Below, piece by piece: positions 7,623 through 14,756 of a DNA stretch of 26,992 nucleotides. The stretch comes from Sulfuricurvum sp. IAE1. GTDB lineage: Bacteria; Campylobacterota; Campylobacteria; Campylobacterales; Sulfurimonadaceae. A program made the translations under genes and the position numbers. The notes under the pieces were generated by a model that was not told where the DNA came from, searched no databases, and worked only from the letters and a program-made list of their open reading frames with translations. The stretch spans positions 1-26,992 of the forward strand of contig CAMBHX010000006.1 in assembly GCA_945867285.1 (NCBI GenBank). Reading direction: 5' to 3'. How positions within the stretch are numbered: position 1 is the stretch's first letter; each line of letters opens with the position of its first letter.

Positions 7623-8504
7623 ATGAAAGAATTAAAATACGCACTTTTTACCGGTTGTACTGCCAAAGAGAGTACGCCTGAACAAATGATGTCTACGCTA
7701 GCTGTTGCCAAAAAACTTGGTATTGAACTTATAGAACTTACTGAGGCTTCATGTTGTGGTGCTTCGCATCTACAAGACTACGATGACTTTTTATCACTGG
7801 TTCTCAATGCACGTAATATTGCGTACGCAGAAAAACATGGACTTACCATGGTTACGATCTGTAATACATGCCAACTTAATACTGCGATGACTAAACACAG
7901 GTTGGATCACAACGCAGATCTTAAGGCAAAAGTGAATGCCAAACTAGCTGAAGTTGGACTTGAATATAAAGGGACTTCACAAGTAACCCACTTTTTATAC
8001 GCTATCATTGATGATTTTGGCTTGGATAAAATCAAAGAGATGGTTGTTAAGCCTTTGAGTCAATTTAACATTGCACCTTTTTATGGTTGTCATAATATTC
8101 GTCCCTCAGAACTTCAAAATGAGACGCATCAAAATAAAGAAAATGCCTACAATCCTACATCGTTAGATGATCTGATCATTGCATGTGGTGGTGTGAACGT
8201 AGACTATAATGAGAAAAATAAATGTTGTGGATTTCACGCAGAACTTCAAGCCCCGCATACAGCAGCCGTGCTTACTGGTAATGCAGTAGCAGGAGCAATG
8301 GATGCTAATGCAGATTGGATGGTCACTCCATGTCCATTATGTCATCTCAAACTCGACACACAAACACACCATGCCTCTGTTGCTATTGGGCGAGATGTCT
8401 CTCTTCCTGTTCTTCATATGCAACAAATGATTGGTTTGGCATTAGGTTGCACAGCTTCCGAACTTGGTCTTAAGCATCACGTGACTAAAGTTAATTTCGT
8501 ATAA
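7623..8504 (+). CDS. sdhE: SdhE/HdrB-like CCG-domain subunit of succinate dehydrogenase/fumarate reductase
   Basis: Replaces the membrane-anchor subunits in the non-classical enzyme. Two cysteine-rich CCG domains are visible: Cys12, Cys44-Cys45, Cys80 and Cys83 in the first, and Cys156, Cys201-Cys202, Cys237 and Cys240 in the second. In the relatives HdrB (heterodisulfide reductase) and MfrE such domains bind unusual Fe-S centres. The 293-residue protein has no clear transmembrane helix, so contact with the quinone pool would be through a peripheral surface; this is inference. It follows sdhB by 13 bases and is the last gene before a terminator hairpin. The name SdhE here means the type-E subunit, not the unrelated small flavinylation factor. 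Confidence 0.88.
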   Translation: MKELKYALFTGCTAKESTPEQMMSTLAVAKKLGIELIELTEASCCGASHLQDYDDFLSLVLNARNIAYAEKHGLTMVTICNTCQLNTAMTKHRLDHNADLKAKVNAKLAEVGLEYKGTSQVTHFLYAIIDDFGLDKIKEMVVKPLSQFNIAPFYGCHNIRPSELQNETHQNKENAYNPTSLDDLIIACGGVNVDYNEKNKCCGFHAELQAPHTAAVLTGNAVAGAMDANADWMVTPCPLCHLKLDTQTHHASVAIGRDVSLPVLHMQQMIGLALGCTASELGLKHHVTKVNFV

Positions 8505-8519
8505 TAATCTACATTCCTC

Positions 8520-8546
8520 ATTCCTCGTTTTTACGGGGGAATTTTT
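8520..8546 (+). terminator. Rho-independent terminator of sdhABE
   Basis: ATTCCTCGT and ACGGGGGAAT form a stem of about 9 bp (one bulged G, one G-T pair) with a small T loop, directly followed by five T. It lies 15 bases after the sdhE stop. The bases 8547-8642 that follow hold no gene I can support. Confidence 0.75.
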
Positions 8547-8642
8547 CTTTAGATCTCTCAATAATTTTTTTGTTGACGTATAAAATAACTGCTATAAAGT
8601 ACATGTAGTATTTATTTTTTGTGAAGATATAAAAGATAAAAA

Positions 8643-8971
8643 GGCAGGCACACAATAAGCCGGGTTCTGGATTGGCGACAATTAATCTACTGTCATCATC
8701 ACTGATAACCTCTAGCGAAACAATAGCATTGTAGGACGCTAACCATCTGTTTCTTGCTGCACGGTTGGGTTTACATAGCTCTTATGGTTGCCCATAATAC
8801 TGGTAGGCTCTTACCCTACCGTTTCACCCTCACCTCTTTATAAAGGCGGTCTACTCTCTGTTGCACTGTCCCTCACGTTACCATGGCCATCCGTTAGATG
8901 GAACCGTGTCCTACAGCAGCCCGGACTTTCCTCTTAGGATTACTAGTCCCAAGCTATCGCCTATGTGCCTG
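8643..8971 (-). ncRNA. rnpB: RNase P RNA (catalytic RNA, bacterial class A)
   Basis: The RNA subunit of RNase P cuts the 5' leader from tRNA precursors. On the minus strand the universally conserved core is clear: AGAGGAAAGTCCGGGCTGC (8934-8916) near the 5' end, GGGTGAAACGGTAGG in the middle, and AGAACCCGGCTTAT (8668-8655) near the 3' end. The ends are set by helix P1: CAGGCACA at 8971-8964 pairs perfectly with TGTGCCTG at 8652-8645. The length of about 330 is a little short for the class but normal for this phylum. A TATAAT box stands a few bases upstream. The exact ends may be off by a few bases. Confidence 0.93.
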
Positions 8972-8975
8972 TGAG

Positions 8976-8981
8976 ATTATA
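8976..8981 (-). promoter_or_regulatory. rnpB: -10 box of the rnpB promoter
   Basis: TATAAT on the minus strand sits immediately before the 5' arm of RNase P helix P1 and would place the transcript start near 8970, where the mature RNA is expected to begin. Confidence 0.6.
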
Positions 8982-9009
8982 GAGAATTTTAGGTTAGAAA
9001 CTCCTCAAG

Positions 9010-9306
9010 TTAATCCGCAAGTCGATAGATAAGTTTTCCTGCAAGTTCCATATACAAACTTTTTTTATGCACTTCAATCTCATCCGTATTTTCATAGTAA
9101 TAATTTTTAATAATTTTGTCGAGCATCTCTTCATCGTGATGCTCTATCAACATTCTTTCCATGACAGCCATACGCATAATAACATTGTCAAATTCATCTT
9201 TCATCAAATCCTTACTGATTTGATTTGAAATATCCCAATATTTCGACTTTGGAGATCCTCCAAAAATATCATCTTCATCTTCGAAAAGTGCGTCAAATTT
9301 TCCCAC
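9010..9306 (-). CDS. DUF2018 family protein (HP0242-like)
   Basis: A 98-residue, acidic, all-helical protein. The DDIFGGSPKSKYWDI segment near the N-terminus, followed by helices rich in Met, Glu and Leu, resembles DUF2018 proteins such as Helicobacter pylori HP0242, a small dimeric helical protein of unknown role confined, as far as I know, to this phylum. The start codon is GTG at 9306; a strong AAGGAG lies 5 bases upstream and no better ATG exists near the start. It lies upstream of rnpB in the same direction (gap of 38 bases) and 124 bases after oorC. The family match is from memory of sequence style and could not be tested here. Confidence 0.75.
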   Translation of the reverse strand: MGKFDALFEDEDDIFGGSPKSKYWDISNQISKDLMKDEFDNVIMRMAVMERMLIEHHDEEMLDKIIKNYYYENTDEIEVHKKSLYMELAGKLIYRLAD

Positions 9307-9407
9307 AACAGCTCCTTGGTATTAAGTATGCAAGGGTACCTAATTAAAGATTAGAGTTACGAAAAATAAAAGTGGTAGATAAAAAAATGAGGAGGAATAA
9401 AGGAGGA

Positions 9408-9427
9408 TTTTCCGCTAAAGCGGAAAA
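9408..9427 (-). terminator. Hairpin at the 3' end of the oor operon
   Basis: TTTTCCGC and GCGGAAAA form a perfect 8-bp stem around a 4-base loop, 3 bases after the oorC stop. On the minus strand no T run follows directly; TCCTCCTTTATTCC comes first, with a run of seven T only about 20 bases on. It may terminate weakly or protect the mRNA 3' end. Confidence 0.45.
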
Positions 9428-9430
9428 GTG

Positions 9431-9994
9431 TTACGCTATTTTAGCCATAGCCTCAAGAGCGTATTTTTCGCCTAAGTCATACGCTTTTAGATTAGCTGCA
9501 TGAACTTTTGCAGGTACTTTTGAGAGCATTGTATCAACAAGAGTTTTCTTATCAATAGCATTCATCATAGTATTTGCAATAGCAAGCGCGACTACTGATT
9601 GAGTAATAACGTTTCCTACTTCTTCTTTAGCGATAGTAATAATAGGAATTTCAAAAATCTTCCACATCTTACGATCTTCATCTGTTGGGTGAACAAGGTT
9701 TGGATCAACAACAATTGTTCCACCTGGTTGAACACCATCTTTGAACGAGTTATAAGAAACATTTGCAACAGAAAGCATAAAACCAATTTCACCATCATTT
9801 GCATAGGGATAATAAATTTCTTGATCGTCGAGTTGAATATCAACAACTGTTGGTCCACCACGAACTTGTGATGTATATGTTGCTGTTTTTAGTCCTTCAC
9901 CACCAGTTGCAATTTTTGCAGCTGCAAAAATCTCACCCGCAAGAAGAACACCCTGACCGCCAACACCCGTAAATCTCATTAATGTCTTGCTCAT
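9431..9994 (-). CDS. oorC: 2-oxoglutarate:acceptor oxidoreductase, gamma subunit
   Basis: The gamma chain of the four-subunit ferredoxin (or flavodoxin)-dependent 2-oxoglutarate oxidoreductase. GVGGQGVLLAGEIFA (residues 10-24) is the nucleotide-binding-like loop typical of the gamma domain, followed by the conserved TSQVRGGPT. At 187 residues it has normal length. It is the last gene of oorDABC; its ATG is 9 bases after the oorB stop with an AGGAG site in between, and a hairpin follows its stop. In the reductive TCA cycle this complex adds CO2 to succinyl-CoA using reduced ferredoxin. Confidence 0.93.
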   Translation of the reverse strand: MSKTLMRFTGVGGQGVLLAGEIFAAAKIATGGEGLKTATYTSQVRGGPTVVDIQLDDQEIYYPYANDGEIGFMLSVANVSYNSFKDGVQPGGTIVVDPNLVHPTDEDRKMWKIFEIPIITIAKEEVGNVITQSVVALAIANTMMNAIDKKTLVDTMLSKVPAKVHAANLKAYDLGEKYALEAMAKIA

Positions 9995-10003
9995 AGGCTC
10001 TCC

Positions 10004-10861
10004 TTATATTTTTTTCTCAAAGTCGTCTTGTGTAATGTTAGCACGTTTACCTTGGTGTGCATCAATAATATCTTGATACATATCACAGTATTCTCTAACG
10101 TTAGTGTCTTCTTTTAAGATACCAGTTGGAAAATAGTTAAGCTTCTCTTCTTCTGGAAGCTCATTATATTTTTTAACAGGCATAGTGATACTATCAATCC
10201 AATTAAGATTATCCATCGCAGAAACCATTTTGTTCTTACGACCAAGATTAATGTGACAGTTAGAAAGGATATCGAGGAAAGAGAAACCTCTGTGCTCCAT
10301 AGCCTTAACAAAAATTTTCTCAAGTTTTTTAGGGTCAAGCATACTCTCACGTGCAACAAATGAAGCACCAGAAGCAATACCAAGAGCACAAGCATCAAAA
10401 GTAGGATCAATATTACCTACTTTCTGTGTAACTGTCCACATACCTTGAGGTGTAGTTGGAGACGTTTGTGAGTTAGTCAAACCATAAATAAAGTTATTGA
10501 TAATAATCAATGTCATATCAATATTTCGTCGAGCTCCATGGATAGTGTGATTACCACCAATAGCAAGTGCATCACCATCACCAGCAACACACACAACAAT
10601 CTTATCAGGATGCATCATTTTAATACCTGTTGCGAATGCAACTGTACGCCCATGAGTTGTGTGAACGGTATTAAAGTCAACATATGACGAGAAACGTCCT
10701 GAACATCCAATACCTGAAACAACACAAACATCATCTTGTTTAACACCCATTTTTTCTATAGCACGTACAAACGCCTTAAGAATAACACCATCACCACAAC
10801 CCCAACACCAAAGTGTTGGCATTTTTTCAAGTCTTAAATATTGGTCATAATTGAATGCCAT
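10004..10861 (-). CDS. oorB: 2-oxoglutarate:acceptor oxidoreductase, beta subunit (TPP and Fe-S)
   Basis: Binds thiamine diphosphate and an Fe-S cluster at the catalytic centre. The TPP signature begins with GDGDALAIGGNH (94-105) and ends with the asparagines of NNFIYGLTN (122-130). Cys19 and Cys22 (CWGC), Cys53 (GIGCSG) and Cys202 (SNCHINLG) are in the positions expected for the four ligands of the proximal [4Fe-4S] cluster. At 285 residues it is of family length. Its start codon shares one base with the oorA stop (TAATG), a sign of coupled translation and equal subunit supply. Confidence 0.95.
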   Translation of the reverse strand: MAFNYDQYLRLEKMPTLWCWGCGDGVILKAFVRAIEKMGVKQDDVCVVSGIGCSGRFSSYVDFNTVHTTHGRTVAFATGIKMMHPDKIVVCVAGDGDALAIGGNHTIHGARRNIDMTLIIINNFIYGLTNSQTSPTTPQGMWTVTQKVGNIDPTFDACALGIASGASFVARESMLDPKKLEKIFVKAMEHRGFSFLDILSNCHINLGRKNKMVSAMDNLNWIDSITMPVKKYNELPEEEKLNYFPTGILKEDTNVREYCDMYQDIIDAHQGKRANITQDDFEKKI

Positions 10862-12015
10862 TAGAATACCTCTTTTACTTTACTTACAATCTCATGAGGA
10901 GATATTGGACGACCATTAACTTTGAATAGACCCTGAATATCAAGTCTAGATGAAACACGCTCTACTTCTTCAGTATATTGTCTGATATTCAACTCTACAC
11001 ACAATACATTCTTGATCATATCAGTATATTTTTTGATCGCTTTTTCTGGTGATGGCCACAATGTAAGAGGACGGAAGAGTCCCGCTTTAATTCCAGCAGC
11101 ACGCAAGTGACGAATAGATTCTTTCGCAGCAAGAGAAACAGAACCATATGCAATGATAAGAACTTCACCTTCTTCACCCGTCATATCATCAAGCATAAAC
11201 TCTTCATTGAGTTCGAGCTCGTCCGTGTGCAACATAACTTTGTCTTCAAGACGCTGGATCAGTTTACGACATGTCTCAATTTCCTCTGTTGGGAAACCAT
11301 TTTTATCATGGTGAAGACCCGTAAAGTGGTAACGGTAACCAGTAAACATCTTGTTAAGAACTGCAGGTTGATCATGCTCACACTCATAAGGATGGTAATC
11401 TTCTGGAGCACCATCAAATTGTTTACGTGGAACGATACCCGCTTTAACTGCTTCAGCTGTAGGGATAATTGCCTTACCATGCATGTGACCGATTGTTTCA
11501 TCAAGCAAAACAAAAACTGGCTGCATGAAACGGTCAGCAAGATTGAATGCACGTACAACTTCGGTATAACACTCAGATAAGTTACCAGCACACAAAGTGA
11601 TTGAACGATAATCACCATGAGATGGATTTTTTGCCTGACGAACGTCACCTTGAGATACACGAGTTGGAAGACCCGTTGATGGACCCCCTCGCATAACATT
11701 GACAACAACCAATGGTACTTCACACATTTGTGCAAGACCTAAGTTTTCTGCTTTAAGGGAAATACCAGGACCCGATGTTGCCGTCAATGTTCTATGACCG
11801 GCCATACCAGCACCGATTGCAGCAGCAACAGCAGCAATTTCATCTTCCATCTGAATACAAGAACCACCACGTTTTGGTAGCAAGTCAGACATTTGTTCAA
11901 TTACTTCTGATGAAGGGGTAATCGGATACCCTCCCATAAATCTACATCCAGCATCCGCACTAGCCAATGCAGCAAGATGATTTCCGCTCGATATTACTTC
12001 TCTTGTATCAGCCAT
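10861..12015 (-). CDS. oorA: 2-oxoglutarate:acceptor oxidoreductase, alpha subunit
   Basis: The large chain, with the TPP pyrimidine-binding domain and the substrate-side domain. GGYPITPSSEV near residue 28, the QMEDEIAAVAAAIGA helix, TSGPGISLKAENLG and the PSTGLPTRVSQGDV stretch identify the KorA/OorA branch and not the pyruvate enzyme. The C-terminal part (YGSVSLAAKESI, LFRPLTLWP) is the domain II-like fold. At 384 residues it is typical. The gene starts on the last base of the oorD stop (TAATG) and ends on the first base of the oorB start, so oorD, oorA and oorB are tightly coupled. Confidence 0.95.
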   Translation of the reverse strand: MADTREVISSGNHLAALASADAGCRFMGGYPITPSSEVIEQMSDLLPKRGGSCIQMEDEIAAVAAAIGAGMAGHRTLTATSGPGISLKAENLGLAQMCEVPLVVVNVMRGGPSTGLPTRVSQGDVRQAKNPSHGDYRSITLCAGNLSECYTEVVRAFNLADRFMQPVFVLLDETIGHMHGKAIIPTAEAVKAGIVPRKQFDGAPEDYHPYECEHDQPAVLNKMFTGYRYHFTGLHHDKNGFPTEEIETCRKLIQRLEDKVMLHTDELELNEEFMLDDMTGEEGEVLIIAYGSVSLAAKESIRHLRAAGIKAGLFRPLTLWPSPEKAIKKYTDMIKNVLCVELNIRQYTEEVERVSSRLDIQGLFKVNGRPISPHEIVSKVKEVF

Positions 12016-12365
12016 TACTTAACTCCTTGCAGGTCTAAAGACATATAATTGTTTGCAATAATTTTCACTTGACGTTCTTTTGCATCATCAGTAAGTTTTG
12101 CAAATTTTTTACCAACAGATGCCAAATCTTCCTTACTTGCTACATAAATAGCGAAATCAGGGCAGTTTAGCTCACAGTCATTACAACCGATACATGCATC
12201 TGGATTATCAACAGATATCATAGCACCCAATGTTGATGTAGAGTCATATCTCATTCCTAAAACGCCTGATGGACATACTGATACACAAATATCACATGCT
12301 TTACAGGTGTTTTTGTTGATCCAAACAGGCGCTCCTGTGAATTCAATCATTCCGCTTGTTATCAT
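12015..12365 (-). CDS. oorD: 2-oxoglutarate:acceptor oxidoreductase, delta subunit (2x[4Fe-4S] ferredoxin)
   Basis: A ferredoxin-like subunit that carries electrons between the OorAB centre and free ferredoxin or flavodoxin. Two full cluster motifs are visible: CKACDICVSVCP (Cys21, 24, 27, 31) and CIGCNDCELNCP (Cys58, 61, 64, 68), each with the proline after the fourth cysteine. The 116-residue protein has a basic C-terminal helix after the clusters. The first ATG (12365) is chosen because AAGGAG lies 6 bases upstream; the internal ATG five codons later has no such site. It is the first oor gene, 15 bases after the HMA-domain gene. Confidence 0.93.
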   Translation of the reverse strand: MITSGMIEFTGAPVWINKNTCKACDICVSVCPSGVLGMRYDSTSTLGAMISVDNPDACIGCNDCELNCPDFAIYVASKEDLASVGKKFAKLTDDAKERQVKIIANNYMSLDLQGVK

Positions 12366-12380
12366 ACACTCTCCTTAGAA

Positions 12381-12677
12381 TTAATTATCGTTTACTAAAT
12401 CAAACTTACCCACTGCACAAGAGACAAAACTCTTGAGCTGAAGTCCAGCCGAATCTATTTTTCCAATAGCTTCATTGGCTAGAGGATAACCTAGTTTTCT
12501 TAAAGTCGTAATAAAATGTGCTAATTGCGCCTCGTCCACAGTGTCAACTGTAACTTTTCGTGGCTCGCACGAGAGATCAACACTGATCTCATTAAATCCA
12601 GCTTCTTTGAGGGCTTTTGTTATGGTGTTGACACATCCACCACAACGTATATTGGCAACCTCAAACGTTGATATCAT
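12381..12677 (-). CDS. Small HMA (heavy-metal-associated) domain protein
   Basis: A 98-residue cytoplasmic protein. The first 68 or so residues look like an HMA ferredoxin-like fold as in copper chaperones: FEVANIRCGGCVNTI near the N-terminus has the metal-binding CxxC (Cys12, Cys15), and LRKLGYPLA is the typical last-strand region. About 30 extra C-terminal residues follow, ending in SFVSCAVGKFDLV with another cysteine (Cys87); Cys37 is also present. The gene overlaps the sucD stop by 4 bases (ATGA) and ends 15 bases before oorD, so it is made together with succinyl-CoA synthetase and 2-oxoglutarate synthase. What metal it binds, and why it sits among oxygen- and metal-sensitive Fe-S enzymes, cannot be read from the sequence. 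A protective or metal-delivery role for the Oor complex is a guess. Confidence 0.82.
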   Translation of the reverse strand: MISTFEVANIRCGGCVNTITKALKEAGFNEISVDLSCEPRKVTVDTVDEAQLAHFITTLRKLGYPLANEAIGKIDSAGLQLKSFVSCAVGKFDLVNDN

Positions 12678-13549
12678 AGCTTTGACATTGCTTTAGTAAC
12701 AGCTTTTCCTATTTCAGCTGGAGAAACAACAACTGTTGCACCTGCAGCTTCAAGAGCAGCCATTTTTTCAACAGCTGTACCAGCAGAACCAGAAACGATG
12801 GCTCCAGCGTGACCCATAGTTTTACCTTTTGGAGCTGTTTGTCCTGCGATGAAGGCAACAACAGGCTTGGTGATATTTTCTTTGATGTACGCAGCTGCTT
12901 GAATCTCAAGATCACCACCGATTTCACCAATCATAACAATACAATGAGTTTCAGGATCAGCCTCAAACATTGCAAGAAGCTGTTTGTACGAAAGACCGAT
13001 GATTGGATCTCCACCAATACCAACAGCTGTTGAAATACCAAACCCTTCATTACATACTTGGTTTGCACCCTCATACGTCAACGTACCAGATTTAGAAATA
13101 AGACCAACATTTCCTTTTTTGAAAATCATACCTGGCATGATCCCAATTTTACACTCTTGGGCAGTAATAATACCTGGACAGTTTGGCCCGATTGTTTTCA
13201 TGTTATGTTTTGTTGCAAACGCTTTTGCTGCTTGCATATCTTTAACCGGTGCACCCTCAGTAATAATAACTGCAAGCTCAATACCAGCCTCAGCAGCTTC
13301 CATAACTGCATCACCAACAAATGCAGGTGGTACGAAGATCATGGAGACAGTGGCTCCAGTAGTTGCTACAGCTTCTTTTACTGTGTTAAAAACAGGCTGA
13401 CCAAGGTGAGTTGTGCCACCTTTGTTTGGAGTAACGCCGCCAACAATCTTTGTACCGTATGCCATACATTGCTCAGCATGAAAAGAACCCTCTTTACCTG
13501 TGAAACCTTGAACAATAACTTTTGTATCTTTATTTACTAAAATTGACAT
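12674..13549 (-). CDS. sucD: Succinyl-CoA synthetase, alpha subunit
   Basis: With SucC joins succinate and CoA using ATP (or GTP); in the reductive TCA cycle it makes the succinyl-CoA that Oor carboxylates. The N-terminal CoA-binding fold (VIVQGFTGKEGSFH, residues 11-24), GPNCPGII (121-128) and the active-site GHAGAIVSG with the phosphorylated histidine (His247) are clear. At 291 residues it matches the family. The ATG lies 3 bases after the sucC stop, and the stop overlaps the HMA-domain gene by 4 bases. Confidence 0.96.
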   Translation of the reverse strand: MSILVNKDTKVIVQGFTGKEGSFHAEQCMAYGTKIVGGVTPNKGGTTHLGQPVFNTVKEAVATTGATVSMIFVPPAFVGDAVMEAAEAGIELAVIITEGAPVKDMQAAKAFATKHNMKTIGPNCPGIITAQECKIGIMPGMIFKKGNVGLISKSGTLTYEGANQVCNEGFGISTAVGIGGDPIIGLSYKQLLAMFEADPETHCIVMIGEIGGDLEIQAAAYIKENITKPVVAFIAGQTAPKGKTMGHAGAIVSGSAGTAVEKMAALEAAGATVVVSPAEIGKAVTKAMSKL

Positions 13550-13552
13550 TTA

Positions 13553-14725
13553 TTAATTTCCTTTCGCTGCTGCTACAGCTTTTGCTGCGCCGTCACCTAA
13601 GTCATTACCAACAATAAGGTTAGCAATATTGGCATTTTTAAGAATCTCTGCTGCTTCTAGTGCATTTGTTCCATCTAAACGTACAATAACAGGGACATTC
13701 ACATCTGTAAGCTTGGTCGCCTCAATAATACCATTAGCGATACGGTCACAACGAACAATTCCACCAAAAATATTGACAAAAATTGCTTTAACTTTTGGAT
13801 TTTTAAGGATAATCTCAAAGCCTTTTGCAACTGTCTCAGCACTTGCCGAACCACCAACATCTAGGAAGTTCGCAGGCGTTCCACCCATGTGATTAATTGT
13901 ATCCATAGTCCCCATTGCAAGACCAGCACCATTTACCATACAACCAATTTCACCGTCCAAAGCAACATAAGAAAGACCGTATCTAGCAGCTTCAACTTCA
14001 TCCGCATTTTCTTCAGTCAAATCACGCATAGCAGCAATATCAGGTTGACGACCAAGAGCCGAATTATCAAATCCCATTTTTCCATCAAGGGCAATAAACT
14101 CACCTGTACCTGTTTTGACAAGTGGGTTGATCTCAATCATCTCTGCATCTTTGTCCATATAAACTTTAAAAAGCTTTTGTGCAAATGAGATGATATTTTT
14201 TTGTTCAACAGGATCCGTTAAACCAAGACCAAATGCTAATTGACGACCATGAAAACCTTGAAAACCAATAGAAGGATCAACAGGTATGGTGATAATTTTT
14301 TCTGGTGTATGTTCGGCAACATCTTCAATGTTCATACCACCCTCAGTAGATGCCATAATCAAAGGCATTTCTAATTTTCTATCAAGAACAACAGAGAGGT
14401 AGAACTCTGATTTAATATCAGCACCATCTTCGATATAAAGCTTTTGGACTAATTTACCCTCAGCAGTTGTTTGATGTGTCACCAAGGTCATACCAAGGAT
14501 TTCATTGGCAAGCTTCTCTACTTCTTCAAGAGAGCGGGCAAGCTTAACGCCACCACCAAGACCACGCCCACCTGCATGTATCTGAGCCTTAACAACCCAT
14601 ACTGGACCACCTAGTTCCTCGGCAGCTTTAACAGCATCCCGTACACTTTCTACCATTATACCCTTTGGTGTTGGTACACCATATTGTGCAAAAATTTGTT
14701 TTGCTTGATACTCATGTATATTCAT
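13553..14725 (-). CDS. sucC: Succinyl-CoA synthetase, beta subunit
   Basis: The nucleotide-binding chain. MNIHEYQAKQIFAQYGVP is the typical N-terminus; an ATP-grasp domain with the glycine-rich GGRGLGGGVKLA loop (about residues 52-63) follows, then EINPLVKT and the C-terminal NIFGGIVRCDRIANGI. At 390 residues it is of normal length. The gene lies 31 bases after fumC and directly before sucD in the same direction. Confidence 0.96.
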   Translation of the reverse strand: MNIHEYQAKQIFAQYGVPTPKGIMVESVRDAVKAAEELGGPVWVVKAQIHAGGRGLGGGVKLARSLEEVEKLANEILGMTLVTHQTTAEGKLVQKLYIEDGADIKSEFYLSVVLDRKLEMPLIMASTEGGMNIEDVAEHTPEKIITIPVDPSIGFQGFHGRQLAFGLGLTDPVEQKNIISFAQKLFKVYMDKDAEMIEINPLVKTGTGEFIALDGKMGFDNSALGRQPDIAAMRDLTEENADEVEAARYGLSYVALDGEIGCMVNGAGLAMGTMDTINHMGGTPANFLDVGGSASAETVAKGFEIILKNPKVKAIFVNIFGGIVRCDRIANGIIEATKLTDVNVPVIVRLDGTNALEAAEILKNANIANLIVGNDLGDGAAKAVAAAKGN

Positions 14726-14756
14726 CTACTCTCTCCTTTGGTTTAAGTTTAAATCT

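Noticed and set aside
11107..11580. Open frame of 157 codons on + opposite oorA.
   Set aside because: Shadow of oorA codon usage; composition is unlike a real protein (rich in Cys, Phe, Thr and Asn).
12984..13400. Open frame of 138 codons on + opposite sucD.
   Set aside because: It is the mirror of the strongly supported sucD frame, lacks a ribosome-binding site and looks like no family.
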